Translations under genes and position numbers: made by a program
Source: Halichondria panicea
Taxonomy: Eukaryota; Porifera; Demospongiae; Suberitida; Halichondriidae
DNA: 64,000 bases
Assembly (NCBI RefSeq): GCF_963675165.1
Contig: NC_087381.1
Coordinates: 248,001 to 312,000 of the forward strand
Reading direction: 5' to 3'
Notes under the pieces: model-generated
What the model was told of the DNA's origin: nothing
The model's input: only the letters and a program-made list of their open reading frames with translations
The model's database searches: none
Part shown: piece by piece, positions 1-9,625 of the stretch
Numbering within the stretch: the stretch's first letter is position 1
Layout: the number at the start of each line of letters is the position of its first letter

Positions 1-80
1 TGTACTACTACTGTCTATATGGCTGCACAAATTTCAGCTTTATTATCACATGACTATCACATGACCTATAATGCGTGCAG

Positions 81-330
81 GAAGCAATGAGACACAAGGA
101 TTGCCAACGGCTGTACATAACGGAAGTGCTACAGGAGTTTCCCTGTGATGCTTTCTTCCCACACATCGACACCTCCTTGTACAAGATTATTGATCACTCA
201 GAGTAAGTGAACCGCGTGTTTAATCCTTTAATTAGAATCACTTTAACCCCTCAGTGATGGACGAGTGCCGCAGGGAGAATTGGAGGAGAATGGAGTTAAA
301 TACAAGTTTGTTGTGTATCAGAGACAATAA
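81..330 (+). CDS. DHFR: Dihydrofolate reductase, C-terminal two exons (partial)
   Basis: Exons 81-202 and 255-330 join in phase (2+1) and encode about 65 residues ending QRQ-stop. The reading RLYITEVLQEFPCDAFFPHI followed by ENGVKYKFVVYQ is the conserved C-terminal part of animal DHFR, which reduces dihydrofolate to tetrahydrofolate for thymidylate and purine synthesis in the cytosol. The donor at 203 is gtaagt and the acceptor ends at 254. The N-terminal part, with the NADPH and folate pocket, lies upstream of the window. An AATAAA overlaps the stop codon region. The 3' end of this gene is also present as an inverted, mutated copy near 2.3-2.5 kb. Identification is by family knowledge and is quite secure. 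Confidence 0.9.
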
Positions 331-663
331 ATAACTTTTAGCGGACGTTACTTACTGTCATTAACGAACATTGTCATTAGTATACAAACTGTACCTAGTA
401 TTTTATTTTGTCCATGATTTGTTCTCAATGTGCATTATTTTGTATAATTTTAATTGTTCCTAACTCTAGAAGTAGGACTGCATTTCCCCTTCAACAAAGA
501 GGGGCGGGGCTGACTGCAGCCTCCCACTCATCAACCCTCATGCTTTAATTAATGATCGATGCTACAAGTCATAATTTCATCAGTACACACAATAATAAAA
601 ATAATAAATACACACAATAATAGTTCATAGTTTATAGTTCATAGTTTATAGTTCATTAACTTC

Positions 664-1660
664 CATTCCTGCGGAGGAGAAACAACAACAGTGAATGATA
701 CACTCTACACAATCACATGACCATACGGCCAATCACATGATCACTCACATTTATTTAGCCTTCCCTCCTCTTCTTTGCCCTCTCCTCCCTCTCGTCTCTC
801 TCCCTGTGCCGGTGCTCTCTTTCCCTGGCCCTCTTTCTAATATTTATTTCTCTGAAAACAACAAGGCCAAGTGTGTTTACATGTGACAACAGTGTATCAG
901 TGGTGTCTATCACAATACTTCAGTGATGACAAATAAATGATTAATTATACTGCATGCAAAGCCACAGTACAGTACATGACCCACCTCTGTTCCGGTGTCT
1001 CCTCCACCCCACCACTGCTTTCCCCCCGCCGACTTCTACTATCCTATATACAAGCAAACGAGACAAGACATTCATTTTTGTCAAGTCATCTTTCATGAAT
1101 TGTATAATACCACTGAATAATACAGGCAACACACGACTTAGGTATATGCTACCCAAAAGCGGGCGAGCCTCAGAAAAAGTGATTTGTTTTTTTGTGGTCA
1201 TACAATTATGGTAAGGACAAATTGCTTCAAGTCATACACGCACAACTGGGACAGTACCTCTCTCTCCGCCCTTCTCCCTTCTCCCTTCATCCTCCCTCTT
1301 CTTCACCTCTCTCTCTCTCTTCACCACCTCCCTCTCCCTTCTCTCCACTTCCTCCTCTCTCTTCTTCACATCTCTCTATTAGAAAAGATAAATGCTTCAA
1401 GTTCATGCACCAGGCACAAGACATGCAATGGTACACATGTATAGCTATACACATAACCTATATCCTGACATCAGTGCCTCGTGCTTTTACCTTCTTTAAA
1501 TACTTACCATTACTTCCCTCTCCCTGTCAAATTTTAGTTCTCTTTCTATGTATCCCCGCTCCCTCTGCTTCTCTCTCTCCTCTCTCTCTCTGAGAATAAC
1601 AACTATAGTCAGTGTACATGTGACAGGGCATATCTTAATATTCCATGTGCCTGCTCCTTG
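664..1660 (-). pseudogene. Inverted copies of the K/R/E-rich exon cassettes
   Basis: The pyrimidine-rich stretches at about 735-850 and 1380-1660 are reverse complements of cassettes found on + further right. 664-850 read on minus gives a block ending in AAATGTGAGTGATCATGTGA, like the Y exons at 7.2-11 kb. 1380-1660 read on minus matches 12.74-12.97 kb, including the GACATCAGTGCCTCGTGCTT segment and the E/R-rich exon. The open frames here on + are Ser/Leu/Pro-rich shadows of these minus-strand cassettes. There are no intact starts or a complete exon chain, so it is read as decayed duplicates. Confidence 0.6.
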
Positions 1661-2244
1661 TTACACACATTGCGTATATACCTTAAATGTTTCTCCATGA
1701 GTTCTAATTTGGCTCCAAGAGCTACTGTCTTCTCCTATACACATGTACAACAATAAAACATTCATTATGACATCTATCAACCACTGCATATTGGCTGAAG
1801 ACACTCTGTAGCTAGTGAGACTATGGTGATAGCTATATATAGTTGGTACCTTCTCCTCCAGGAGGAGCTGTGAGGGTGTGGGGCTGGGTCCTGCAGTTGT
1901 CACGTCTACATATAGTGGCGGGAAGTGTGCGTATTATAGTGGAGAGAAAATAACAAGGGAATGTAATCACACTCTGCTATCAGTACAAAAATCAAAAATT
2001 TAACAAACGTTGTAACATTCCTAGACAAAGCCACTACTAAAATAACACATAGCCATGGATGCATCCATTCAATAGCCATACAATAAATGCATGGCCTAAC
2101 CCTAAACTGGTGGTACACACTTTTATCACGCTAAAAATAAGAGTTCACTGGAGATACAAGTTAGCTGTTGAGCAGCTAGGGCAGACATAATAGTAGATAG
2201 TTGGACTGATCTAGCCAAATTATCATTAGATTGAGGGTCACATA

Positions 2245-2475
2245 ATTATAGTGGGAGGCTGAGACAGCCCCGCCCCTCTTTGTTGGGAAGGTCGTACAAT
2301 TAACCACGCCCACTTAGCTTCTTGTTACCAATTGAGGGAAAAATTCTAATTATGACAACACAAAATAATGCATGGACAAAGTAAAATACTGGGTAACAGT
2401 TTCTAGAAATGTCTGCTAAAAGTTATTCCTTGTCTCTGATACACGACAAACTTGTATTTAACCTTTCGTAGAGTT
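2245..2475 (-). pseudogene. Inverted copy of the DHFR 3' end and downstream flank
   Basis: Read on the minus strand, about 2410-2455 matches the end of the DHFR last exon (288-345): the same GTTAAATACAAGTTTGT block with scattered substitutions, and the stop codon changed to GGA. The similarity continues into the 3' flank (TTTTAGC, GTATTTTA, TTTGTCCATG and the GAGGGGCGGGGCTG block at about 500-520 versus 2265-2285). It is therefore a roughly 230-bp inverted duplication of the DHFR tail about 1.9 kb away. No upstream DHFR exon is seen beside it, so it is a fragment and not a gene. Confidence 0.75.
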
Positions 2476-2928
2476 CATTCCTGCAGTGGAGAAACAACAA
2501 CAGTGACTCATACGCACACAGTCACATGACCACTTCGATTATTCTTGCCTCCTTGTCTGTGTTAGCCTATACTTGGTAATTGTTTTAACTTTACGACAAT
2601 GGAGCACAATCAAAGTACAACACAAACGCATAATTATTTTACGAGCTAGGAGATATAGTTGGTACCTTCTCCTCCAAAAGGAGCTGTGAGAGGGATTTCG
2701 AGGGTGGTGGGAGGGCTGTCGAGGATCCCCTGGGGGATATTCTCCACTTCTTTGGCTGTTGAGGATTCTGCGGGAGAGATTCTCTGCAGCGAGAGAACAC
2801 AAGAGAATGGATTAGTTGCACATGAAAATATTAATTGTAACGTTACAATGATTATGGCCGTATGTATAGTCATGTCATGTGGAACAACGGACATGTGCTA
2901 CAGTAGCACTGAATATGAAAGCAGCACC

Positions 2929-3021
2929 GCGGGTGCTGATGCCTCGGTGTCTACCTCAGGAGGTCTGCCTGGTATCATAGCGGGTGCTGATGCCTCGGTG
3001 TCTACCTCAGGAGGTCTGCCC
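2929..3021 (+). repeat. Two tandem copies of a 51-bp unit
   Basis: GCGGGTGCTGATGCCTCGGT starts at 2929 and again at 2980. The period of 51 keeps a reading frame, giving the repeated peptide GADASVSTSGGLP within an open frame that ends at 3048. A short piece of the same unit recurs at about 55,225. Whether the frame is translated cannot be told; I see no splice chain that joins it to a known gene. Confidence 0.7.
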
Positions 3022-4179
3022 GCGGGTGTTATCAAAGAGGCTCTCTGAAGCTAGAGGAAGGATAGAGGTGAGGCATTGGTATTAATACTAGATAGATCTA
3101 TATAGAACTAGGAGAACTGAGAATTATAGCCTAGGTCTAAGAGATTCTTGCAACTAGATCTATGTGTGCTCTGGATAGCGCCAATAGAAGATAGCTGCTA
3201 TAATTATGTATGTAATGGAAGTTATAAAATAATGTTGTTTAGGCCTCCAATGTAACTGAAGACATTGAAACTTGCAAGCATCTCTAGACCTTTATTTCAC
3301 TTATTGCCTCAAGCTTGACTCCTAACCATCAACAATATAACTATAGCCTGTTTGATATGTACTGCCTTTTCCCGCTGATGAGGCTGTACCCGTGATCTGC
3401 CTCAGCTGTAGACATTCACGAGAATCGACTATATATAGCTATCACCATAGTCTCACTAGCTACAGAGTTGGTTGTGCTATATGAGTTTGTATGACTGAAA
3501 CAAGTCTGAACGGGGATATAGGTGAATCAATAAGCTAAAACATTATTCAAAAATATTTCCCCAAAAGTTGGTAATCGTACTGGGCATGCTCAGTACACAC
3601 CCTCACAGCTCCTCCTGGAGGAGAGGGTACCAACTATATATATATATATAGCTATTGAAACGACTGCTCAGAGGAGAATCTCCCCTAGGGGGACACGACA
3701 TATTTCAAGCCACCCTCCACAAGCATCCTCACAGCTCCTCCTGGAGGAGAAGGTACCAACTATATATAGCTATTTCCATAGTCTCACTAGCTACAGAGTG
3801 TCTTTACCCAATATGCATTGGTTGAGAGATGTCATAATGAATGCTCTATTGTTGTCTACGTGTATAGTGTGATACATCCCTCTTGTTATTGTGTTCTCTC
3901 CACTATAATACGCACACTTCCCGCCACTATATGTAGACCCTATCACCGTGACAATAAGAACTCCAGGACCCAGCCCCACACTCTCACAGCTCCTCCTGGA
4001 GGAGAAGGTACCATCTATATATAGCTATTTCCATAGTCTCACTAGCTACAAAGTGCCTTTAACCAATATGCATTGGTTGTGCTATATGCTGAGTAGGCAC
4101 TGAAACAAGTCTGAACGGATATAGGTGAATGAATAAGCTAAAACATTATTCAAAAATATTTCCCCAAAAGTTGGTAATC

Positions 4180-4620
4180 GTACTGGGCATGCTCACTGCT
4201 TGTCTTTACAACCTCCCCGATGAGTTCAGTATATGTGATTAGCCGTATGGTCATGTGAGTGTGTAATTCACTGTTGTTGTTTATCCTCCGCAGGAATTGA
4301 AGTCTATGAACTATTATCATTTTGTTCTGTGCAATTTACCCCTCCTCATAATGACTTACGAGAATTAATTATAACTTGTAGCATCGATCACGTGTAAAGT
4401 GGGAGGCTGCAGCACCACCCCTTTGTATAGAAAGAGGGCCAGAGAGAGGAAAGAGAGACACCGAGAGAGAGACGAGCGAGTGAAGCTATGAAGTATGAAT
4501 TTTGTATTATGACTAGCATGAGGGTTGGTAATGCAGTCAGCCCCGCCCCTCTTTGTTGAAGGGGAAATGCAGTCGTACATTAACCACACCTTCTAGAGAA
4601 AAGTCGAGCCATGAACAATT
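4180..4620. repeat. Inverted copy of the DHFR downstream block
   Basis: About 4370-4580 repeats, inverted, the 460-560 region: GAGGGGCGGGGCTGACTGCA, CCTCCCACT, the GATCGATGCTACAAGT end and the GGGAAATGCAGTC side are shared. A further GGCGGGGCTG copy lies at 2265-2285. 4235-4300 is an inverted match to 664-730 (ACAACAACAGTGAAT and the CATGTGA spacer). No gene was recognised in this stretch. Confidence 0.55.
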
Positions 4621-4906
4621 ATACGAATATTGTAATTATGATAAGGGAGAAAAGGAGCAGCAGATGCTAAAGTCGAGCTTCGAGAAACATCTGAGGTATA
4701 CACACGAGAGCTGAGATTGTGGAGGCAACCATCAACTGTGGGGTAAGTTAAAAAAAACAACAACATAAAACAGGAACAGGTTTTAATTGTAAAGCATGTA
4801 CGTGTCCATCAAGATGTTGAAAATATTGTCATTTTGCTTCCATCTTGTGCTCGTGAACTTGAAGCATTTATCTACTGTACCTGCTCCACCACTACTATGC
4901 TACCAG

Positions 4907-4981
4907 ATGGAGGCTATTGAGCTTAGAAATGAGCTCAGGAGCCTTGGCCTGCCCACATCAAGCCAGAAGAGAACTATATGA
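4907..4981 (+). pseudogene. SAP-like motif fragment
   Basis: The frame from the ATG at 4907 reads MEAIELRNELRSLGLPTSSQ followed by a few residues and a stop. This follows the start of a SAP domain (L..ELR..L...GLP.SG.K), a two-helix DNA-binding motif of chromatin proteins. It stops before the second helix is complete. Related pieces are at 9534-9625 and 12103-12146, and a scrambled one at about 5006-5100 (ATGAAGGCTGCTGAG, TTTATCAGGCCA). I read these as decayed duplicates of one exon type in the cassette region. The SAP assignment is by eye only. Confidence 0.45.
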
Positions 4982-5516
4982 TAGTATGTTCTACCACTCT
5001 TTGCCATGCCTCAGCTACATGAAGAAATGAAGGCTGCTGAGTGCCCTTTCACCTGCCTTTATCAGGCCATAAGACATTACATAGATCAGAGCCAGGCTCT
5101 AGGTATACGAATAAACTTGAAATATATTAAATACCCATGGAACCAGCGACGTTCCTATTATCACAGAGCGGTGAACAATTTTTTAGAAGAATTAGGTCAA
5201 ATTTTTAGTGATTAAACTTGGCTGTCGTATGGTCATGTGACTGTGTATCAATTGAGTAAAGCATGAAGCATAGTTATGTGGGTCAAGTAATTGTGCAAAC
5301 ATAATAATTATTTCTGCAGTGTGAAACTGTCAAAAGTCAACAGCCTATAGAAATTCAAAACTGTCATAATAATCCCTTCCTACTAAGCAGCAGCAGTCCG
5401 ACCTTTTCCTCAAATATACGTCTTTAGTATATACACTTCCAGAAGAAAAGAATTCTTATTTAATATTGGACAGAAGAGTGACAGTGCACAAGTGACGTAT
5501 GCTTTGCTGTTTCCAG

Positions 5517-5616
5517 GGCCATCGACATAGCGAGAAGGAGGGCAGAGAGACATATGCTCGTGAGAAAAAAGAACTTAAACAAAGGAGACGGGGAGGTAAA
5601 AACAATAAAAAGAAAT
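5517..5616 (+). pseudogene. Y-type basic exon cassette (copy 0)
   Basis: After a TTTCCAG acceptor the block reads AIDIARRRAERHMLVRKK and continues Lys-rich to a donor-like GTGAGC after AAAT. It is the leftmost + strand member of a family of about 80-105-bp basic, helix-prone exons with consensus A(A/I)NI.RRR(V/M)AR..RHRERD.LE.K. The other copies are at 6831, 7228, 8124, 8884, 10921 and 11154. The function is unknown; the composition suggests a basic coiled coil that could bind nucleic acid. Confidence 0.5.
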
Positions 5617-5693
5617 GTGAGCGGTACGTGTATAGTCACTATACTACTTCCAAAGTAGGAAATAATAAACTGTTAAGGTCTCGTCAACTGCAG

Positions 5694-5836
5694 TGCCGAG
5701 TACGAGGTTGAAGCTATACTAAATGAACGAAAGAATGGAGTGGAATATCTGGTGCTGTGGAAAAATTATGAGGACCCCCACGTGGGTAAAAAGTGTAGAC
5801 TGCAATTGCCAAGAAGTCCTGCATTCTTTTAAATCC
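5694..5836 (+). pseudogene. Chromodomain exon with a one-base frameshift
   Basis: After the acceptor CTGCAG at 5688-5693 one frame reads AEYEVEAILNERKNGVEYLV then LWKNYEDP. This is the typical N-terminal half of a chromodomain, the methyl-lysine-binding fold: (E/Y)YxVExIL, EYLVxWK, Y/F.DP. The second half (TW, then CQEVLHSFK) continues in a different frame. The shift falls in the run of five C at 5775-5779, and the exon would end at AAATCC before gtaagt at 5837. In the first frame a stop follows soon. It could be a decayed copy, a sequencing error in a homopolymer, or a retrotransposon-derived chromodomain. The domain call itself is fairly firm. Confidence 0.65.
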
Positions 5837-6714
5837 GTAAGTTCTGTGTTGTTCTAGAGTGTGTAAGCGTGCTATAACTACTACAATAGATATGCATCTT
5901 ATAGTATGCACTGACTGAGCCGTTTATTTGTGCATCATGTGACCATGTACATGAGTCAACTAGTACAAACCACTGCCTGTTCTACCGCCACTGCCTGATC
6001 CAATTAATCTCAAGCTACTTTGTTTTAGTTGCTATTCGATCAAAAGGGCACAAGAGGGTCCTATCAAAGAGGCTCTCTGAAGCCAGAGGAAGGATAGGTA
6101 TATTATACTATAATTATGATAGAAAAATAAAAAAATTGTTGTACTTATTATCATTTTTAGATCAGTGCTAGAGTGAGTCTCCCTAGACTTATGGCTTCTA
6201 ACCGCTTCTCTCATTATGGAGCTGAGACGAAGGGTGTTCTTCAAAAGACAAACGTAGTTGAGTGACAGTTCTCACCACGTGTCTACAATGTTGGCCGTAA
6301 TACCTAAAACGCATTAATAAAAAGAACTTCCATAAAGAAAGTAGTTCTGTTGACTAAAAGAAAAAAAATAATCAATGTCAAGAGTATATACTGACGACAA
6401 CATTACTTCTGCTTTAATAGAAGTTGAGTAGGGGTGACGTTTATGCTAAAGGCATCTCTTGGTGACGTTTACACCAAGCAGGTATCGTAGCGAGTGGTCG
6501 ATTCGTTGTACCACTCAGCAGAGTCTGCATGATGTTGCTCACAGAGCTGAGACATGAACTGATGATAAGACTTATGGAGCCGTTTAGAATATCATCTGAA
6601 GTTATTAACTATATGTTCTCGACACGCCGTTAGATAATACTGCCTGCTCTACCACTCTTCCTGTCACGCCTCAGTTACATGAAGAAATGAAGCTCGAGGA
6701 ACTATTAAGACAGT

Positions 6715-6873
6715 ACCAACCAGTTGCACATGTAATTGGAGATCAAGAGGCGTCAGAGGAGAGGTAGTTTATGGAGTGAGCCAATGAACTCTTAACTATG
6801 CGTATAATTATATTTATTGTGTGTTTCCAGACCATAAATATCCAAAAGAGGAGAAAATAGGAAAAAAGAAATG
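6715..6873 (+). pseudogene. X-Y exon module, copy 1 (degenerate)
   Basis: X1 (6715-6764) follows AAGACAG and ends in CAGAGGAGAG before gtagtt. Y1 begins at 6831 after TTTCCAG with ACCATAAATATCCAAAAGAG but loses the middle of the exon and meets a TAG. The same intron sequence (GTGAGCCAATGAACTC, then TTATTGTGTGTTTCCAG) lies between X3 and Y3 at 8058-8123, showing that the X-intron-Y pair duplicates as a unit. Confidence 0.5.
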
Positions 6874-7079
6874 CAAGTGGTCATTTATTTTGTTGACTTA
6901 TACTAGACACATCCCACAAAGGAAGGAATTAAACAGCTTATCACTGTCTCCATAGTTGAAAGCTGCGGAGGAGAAAATTCAACAATTGGAGGGACTGTTA
7001 AGGTATGCAGGTGTTGTGTTGTGTAATGATGGGCTAACATGAACAAGTCACATATATACGAGTTGTTGTTCCTAGGCAG

Positions 7080-7330
7080 CACCAACACGTTGGAGGGGGG
7101 TCGAAGACGCCGGAGGAGAGGTAGGTTGTGTCATGTGCAGCGAGTCCATGCTGTGATTATCGATGCATGCATATATGCAAGCAAGGCATGCAATATTTTT
7201 ACGTAAACTGTGTTGTATGTGTTCTAGGGCCCTAAATATCCATCAAAGGAGGGTGGCCAGGGCCGAGAGACACGGGGAGAGGGACATGTTGGAAGAGAAG
7301 CATAAACAGAAAATGCGAAGGGGGGAAAAA
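7080..7330 (+). pseudogene. X-Y exon module, copy 2
   Basis: X2 (7080-7120) after TAGGCAG ends CGGAGGAGAG before gtaggt and resembles the other X exons (TTGGAGGG.GTCGA). Y2 starts at 7228 after GTTCTAG and reads ALNIHQRRVARAERHGERD then MLEEKHKQKMRRGEK before gtgagt at 7331. An exon-like block follows at 7380 (below). An open frame runs through Y2 and beyond (7163-7789), making this the most open of the copies. Confidence 0.5.
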
Positions 7331-7379
7331 TGTGAGTGGTCATGTGACTATGTACATGACTCACTGTTGTTTCCCTACG

Positions 7380-7789
7380 CAGGAATGAACTCACAGAACA
7401 AATACACACTATATAACAAGTCGGAAAAAGTGACAAAGCAATCAAGACTGCGTCCAGCCCTAAGAACAAAAAGCCAAAAGCCAAGAGCCAAGAAACAGGG
7501 CAAAGACCAAGGCGCTCACAGCCAAAAGCCAAGAACCAAGAAACAGAGCAAAGACCAAGACGCTCACAAGGATGGACAGGACAGCAGTAACAACTCTTAT
7601 CAGTCAGACTACGCAAGTGAGGAGCTTGATATGGACACGTTGGAAGATGACATCATCAGTGGGTGCAATTGCGGTGCTAACGAAAAACCTCACAAACGAT
7701 CATGTCCCATAAACCCCAGAAACTATCCCATGTTGCAAGAAACAGAGCAAAGACCAAGACGCTCACAAGGATGGACAGGACAGCAGTAA
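7380..7789 (+). pseudogene. Lys-rich exon with Cys/His motif (CxCG...HxxxCPxNPR), frame broken by duplication
   Basis: The open frame contains short repeats of SQKPR(A/T)KKQ(G/S)KDQ, an acidic stretch (SEELDMDTLEDDIIS) and CNCGANEKPHKRSCPINPR. The spacing C-x-C-G-x5-H-x3-C-P-x-N resembles a small zinc-knuckle signature seen near some transposon-encoded proteins; that link is from memory and is tentative. A 199-bp tandem duplication (7537-7735 and 7736-7934) repeats the acidic and Cys/His part. Because 199 is not a multiple of 3, the first copy runs out of frame and stops at 7789. The second copy is open again and continues PSIKVIFDDEVHVSIV to about 7980. Confidence 0.5.
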
Positions 7790-7934
7790 CAACTCTTATC
7801 AGTCAGACTACGTAAGTGAGGAGCTTGATATGGACACGTTGGAAGATGACATCATCAGTGGGTGCAATTGCGGTGCTAACGGAAAACCTCACAAACGATC
7901 ATGTCCCATAAACCCCAGAAACTATCCCATGTTG
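7537..7934 (+). repeat. Tandem duplication, 2 x 199 bp
   Basis: CAAGAAACAGAGCAAAGACC begins at 7537 and again at 7736, and both copies end in AACTATCCCATGTTG (7721-7735, 7920-7934). The copies are nearly identical, so the duplication is recent. It doubles the Cys/His coding segment and shifts the reading frame. Confidence 0.9.
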
Positions 7935-8009
7935 CCATCCATTAAAGTAATATTTGATGATGAGGTACATGTAAGTATAGTAAGATCACCGTACTCCAAG
8001 TTAACCCAG

Positions 8010-8206
8010 AAAGTACAAACCAGCAGCATGTGTTGGAGGGTCGACGTCAGAGGAGAGGTAGTTTATGCAGTGAGCCAATGAACTCTAACTACACGTACAA
8101 TTATATTTATTGTGTGTTTCCAGGCCATAAATATCCAAAAGAGGAGAATGGCCAGATGGCCAGACAGGCACAGGGATGAATTGGAGGAAAAGAAGAAAAA
8201 AGAAAT
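8010..8206 (+). pseudogene. X-Y exon module, copy 3
   Basis: X3 (8010-8057) after AACCCAG reads KVQTSSMCWRVDVRGE, then gtagtt. Y3 (8124-8206) after TTTCCAG reads AINIQKRRMARWPDRHRD then ELEEKKKKEM before gtgagt. Both exons are open here. X3 follows directly on the second copy of the Cys/His block, so an order Cys/His exon, X, Y may reflect an ancestral transcript. Confidence 0.5.
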
Positions 8207-8375
8207 GTGAGTAGTCATTTGTTGACTTATACTTATACATATGATTATAGTACACATACTGAAACAGAAAGACAGTAGACATTCATAACGACTTCCATAC
8301 GCGTATACTAGTGCTGATTGCTGTATGATTAATATGTGAGCACACGTATGTACAAATAACAAGACTCCAGAGAGA

Positions 8376-9018
8376 GAGAGAGATCAGAGGCTGCTCAAAA
8401 CCCTGCAAGCCCTCCATGACATGTTCCAAATGACGAACAAGAGGCTCAGGACACATGGGCCTTTGGAGAGAAGGTTCCCTGGGGGCACCTCCCCCGAGGT
8501 CAAGGATCTCTCCCCAGTATGTTATGAACCCTCATAGTGACGTCAACCTCTGTTATAACAACAGTGAATGGCTGAATGGTCTGTATTTATTATTGTCCTA
8601 GAATTACGGAATGACGAAAATTATAATCATATTTTTAATAAGTTGTTTATCATTACACTGTCAAGTCACTATAATTATAATGAGTTGTTGTTCCCAGGTC
8701 AAGAGAGTATATACCAGCGTGCATTGGAGGGTCGATATTAAGGTTGGAGACACCAGAAGAGAGGGTTGTGCAGAGCTCCAGACATTGAGCCTACAGCAGC
8801 CTGTGGTAACAGTACGGTATTAATTTACTAATTTTGGAATCACTGCAGACTTTCAGCGAGCAAGAAACTGTGTTGTCTTCCAGGGCCGCCAACACATTGA
8901 AACGAGGAGGGTGGCCAGAGAGAAGAGGCACAGGGAGAGGGACGAGCTAGAACGTAAAAAAAAGGCGAAGAGGGAAAAAATAAATGTGAGTGGTCATGTG
9001 ACCATGTACACGACTTGA
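8376..9018 (+). repeat. Duplicated exon block, first copy (partner at 10,421-11,050)
   Basis: From 8436 to about 9018 this stretch is repeated at 10,421-11,050 with few differences. It contains an open exon-like piece (8378-8517) reading LLKTLQALHDMFQMTNKR then LRTHGPLERRFPGGTSPEV, a spacer, and the complete X4-Y4 module. The duplicate begins inside that exon piece and brings its own X5-Y5. Offset between copies is about 1,985 bp. Confidence 0.8.
8698..8985 (+). pseudogene. X-Y exon module, copy 4
   Basis: X4 (8698-8764) after TTCCCAG reads VKRVYTSVHWRVDIKVGD then TRRE. Y4 (8884-8985) after CTTCCAG reads HIETRRVAREKRHRERDE then LERKKKAKREKIN before gtgagt. The 3' flank GTGGTCATGTGACCATGTAC is shared with the other Y exons, including Y5. 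Confidence 0.5.
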
Positions 9019-9257
9019 TTCCCTACAGTCGGAATAAACGAAACTGATAATGTATAGAAGTACGAATTTTAGTTCAGAAATGTTAATTTTCACAAAACTA
9101 CACAGCTCATTAAGTATGACGTGTCAAAAGGTAACTGAGCCTGAGGAAGAGATTCAGCTATAATCTACAATACAGTGGACAGATCTCACAATAGTACAAC
9201 ACTATCAACGCCTCACAATACCTCGACAGGTAGTTGCGGCACATATATATATATATA

Positions 9258-9420
9258 CAAATAACGAAGACTCCAGTAAATAACTTCCGTGGTCGTTGGG
9301 AAGAACATGATTATAATTAAAGGTAATAATGAAAAAATAAAATTAAAGTGATACAACATCCGCTGGGCAAAGATATGGTTTCCAGTGACTAGTGTTACTA
9401 AGAACGGTAAACAAGCAGGA
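9258..9420 (+). repeat. Non-coding repeat, copy 1 of 3
   Basis: The segment AACTTCCGTGGTCGTTGGGA, GTGATACAACATCCGCTGGG and GATATGGTTTCCAGTGAC is repeated at about 11,715-11,860 and 13,095-13,270 with small indels. All copies are on the same strand, so this marks multi-kilobase tandem duplication of the cassette region. No coding content was recognised. Confidence 0.75.
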
Positions 9421-9533
9421 ATGCTGCACTATCTCTCTTTACTAATAGAGGAATGTGAAGAAGAGAGAGGAGGAAGTGAAGAGAAGCAGCTACAATAATT
9501 ATAACTGCTCTACTGCCGACTCTACATGAAGAA

Positions 9534-9625
9534 ATGAAAGCTGCTGAGCTCAGAGATGAGCTCATCGGCCTTGACCTGTCTTTATCAGGCCACAAGATGA
9601 TATGTAGATCAGAGCCAGGCTCTAG
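9534..9625 (+). pseudogene. SAP-like exon fragment
   Basis: The frame reads MKAAELRDELIGLDLSLSGH then KMICRSEPGSR and ends TCTAG before a donor-like gtataag. It fits a SAP motif (AELR.EL..L.L..SG.K) better than the copy at 4907. The upstream CTACATGAAGAAATGAA is shared with 5015-5035 and 6676-6695. It is probably an exon copy of the decayed cassette gene. Confidence 0.45.

Larger units (their letters stand above)
1790..4060. repeat. Dispersed family of GGTACC-centred short repeats
   Basis: A block of about 70-90 bp containing CTCCTCCAGGAGGAGCTGTG, GGTACC and an adjoining TATATATAGCTAT tail with CTCACTAGCTACAGAG appears at about 1790-1880 (minus), 2650-2690 (minus), 3435-3475 (tail only), 3600-3650, 3725-3805 and 3985-4055. 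Copies occur in both orientations and at different lengths, as expected of a short non-autonomous mobile element or a locally duplicated promoter-like block. No coding content was recognised in it. Confidence 0.6.

Noticed and set aside
695..1593. Ser/Leu/Pro-rich open frames on + (for example 695-886, 1184-1444, 1192-1593)
   Set aside because: They are reverse-strand shadows of purine-rich cassettes; composition follows CTCTC repeats and no family motif is present.
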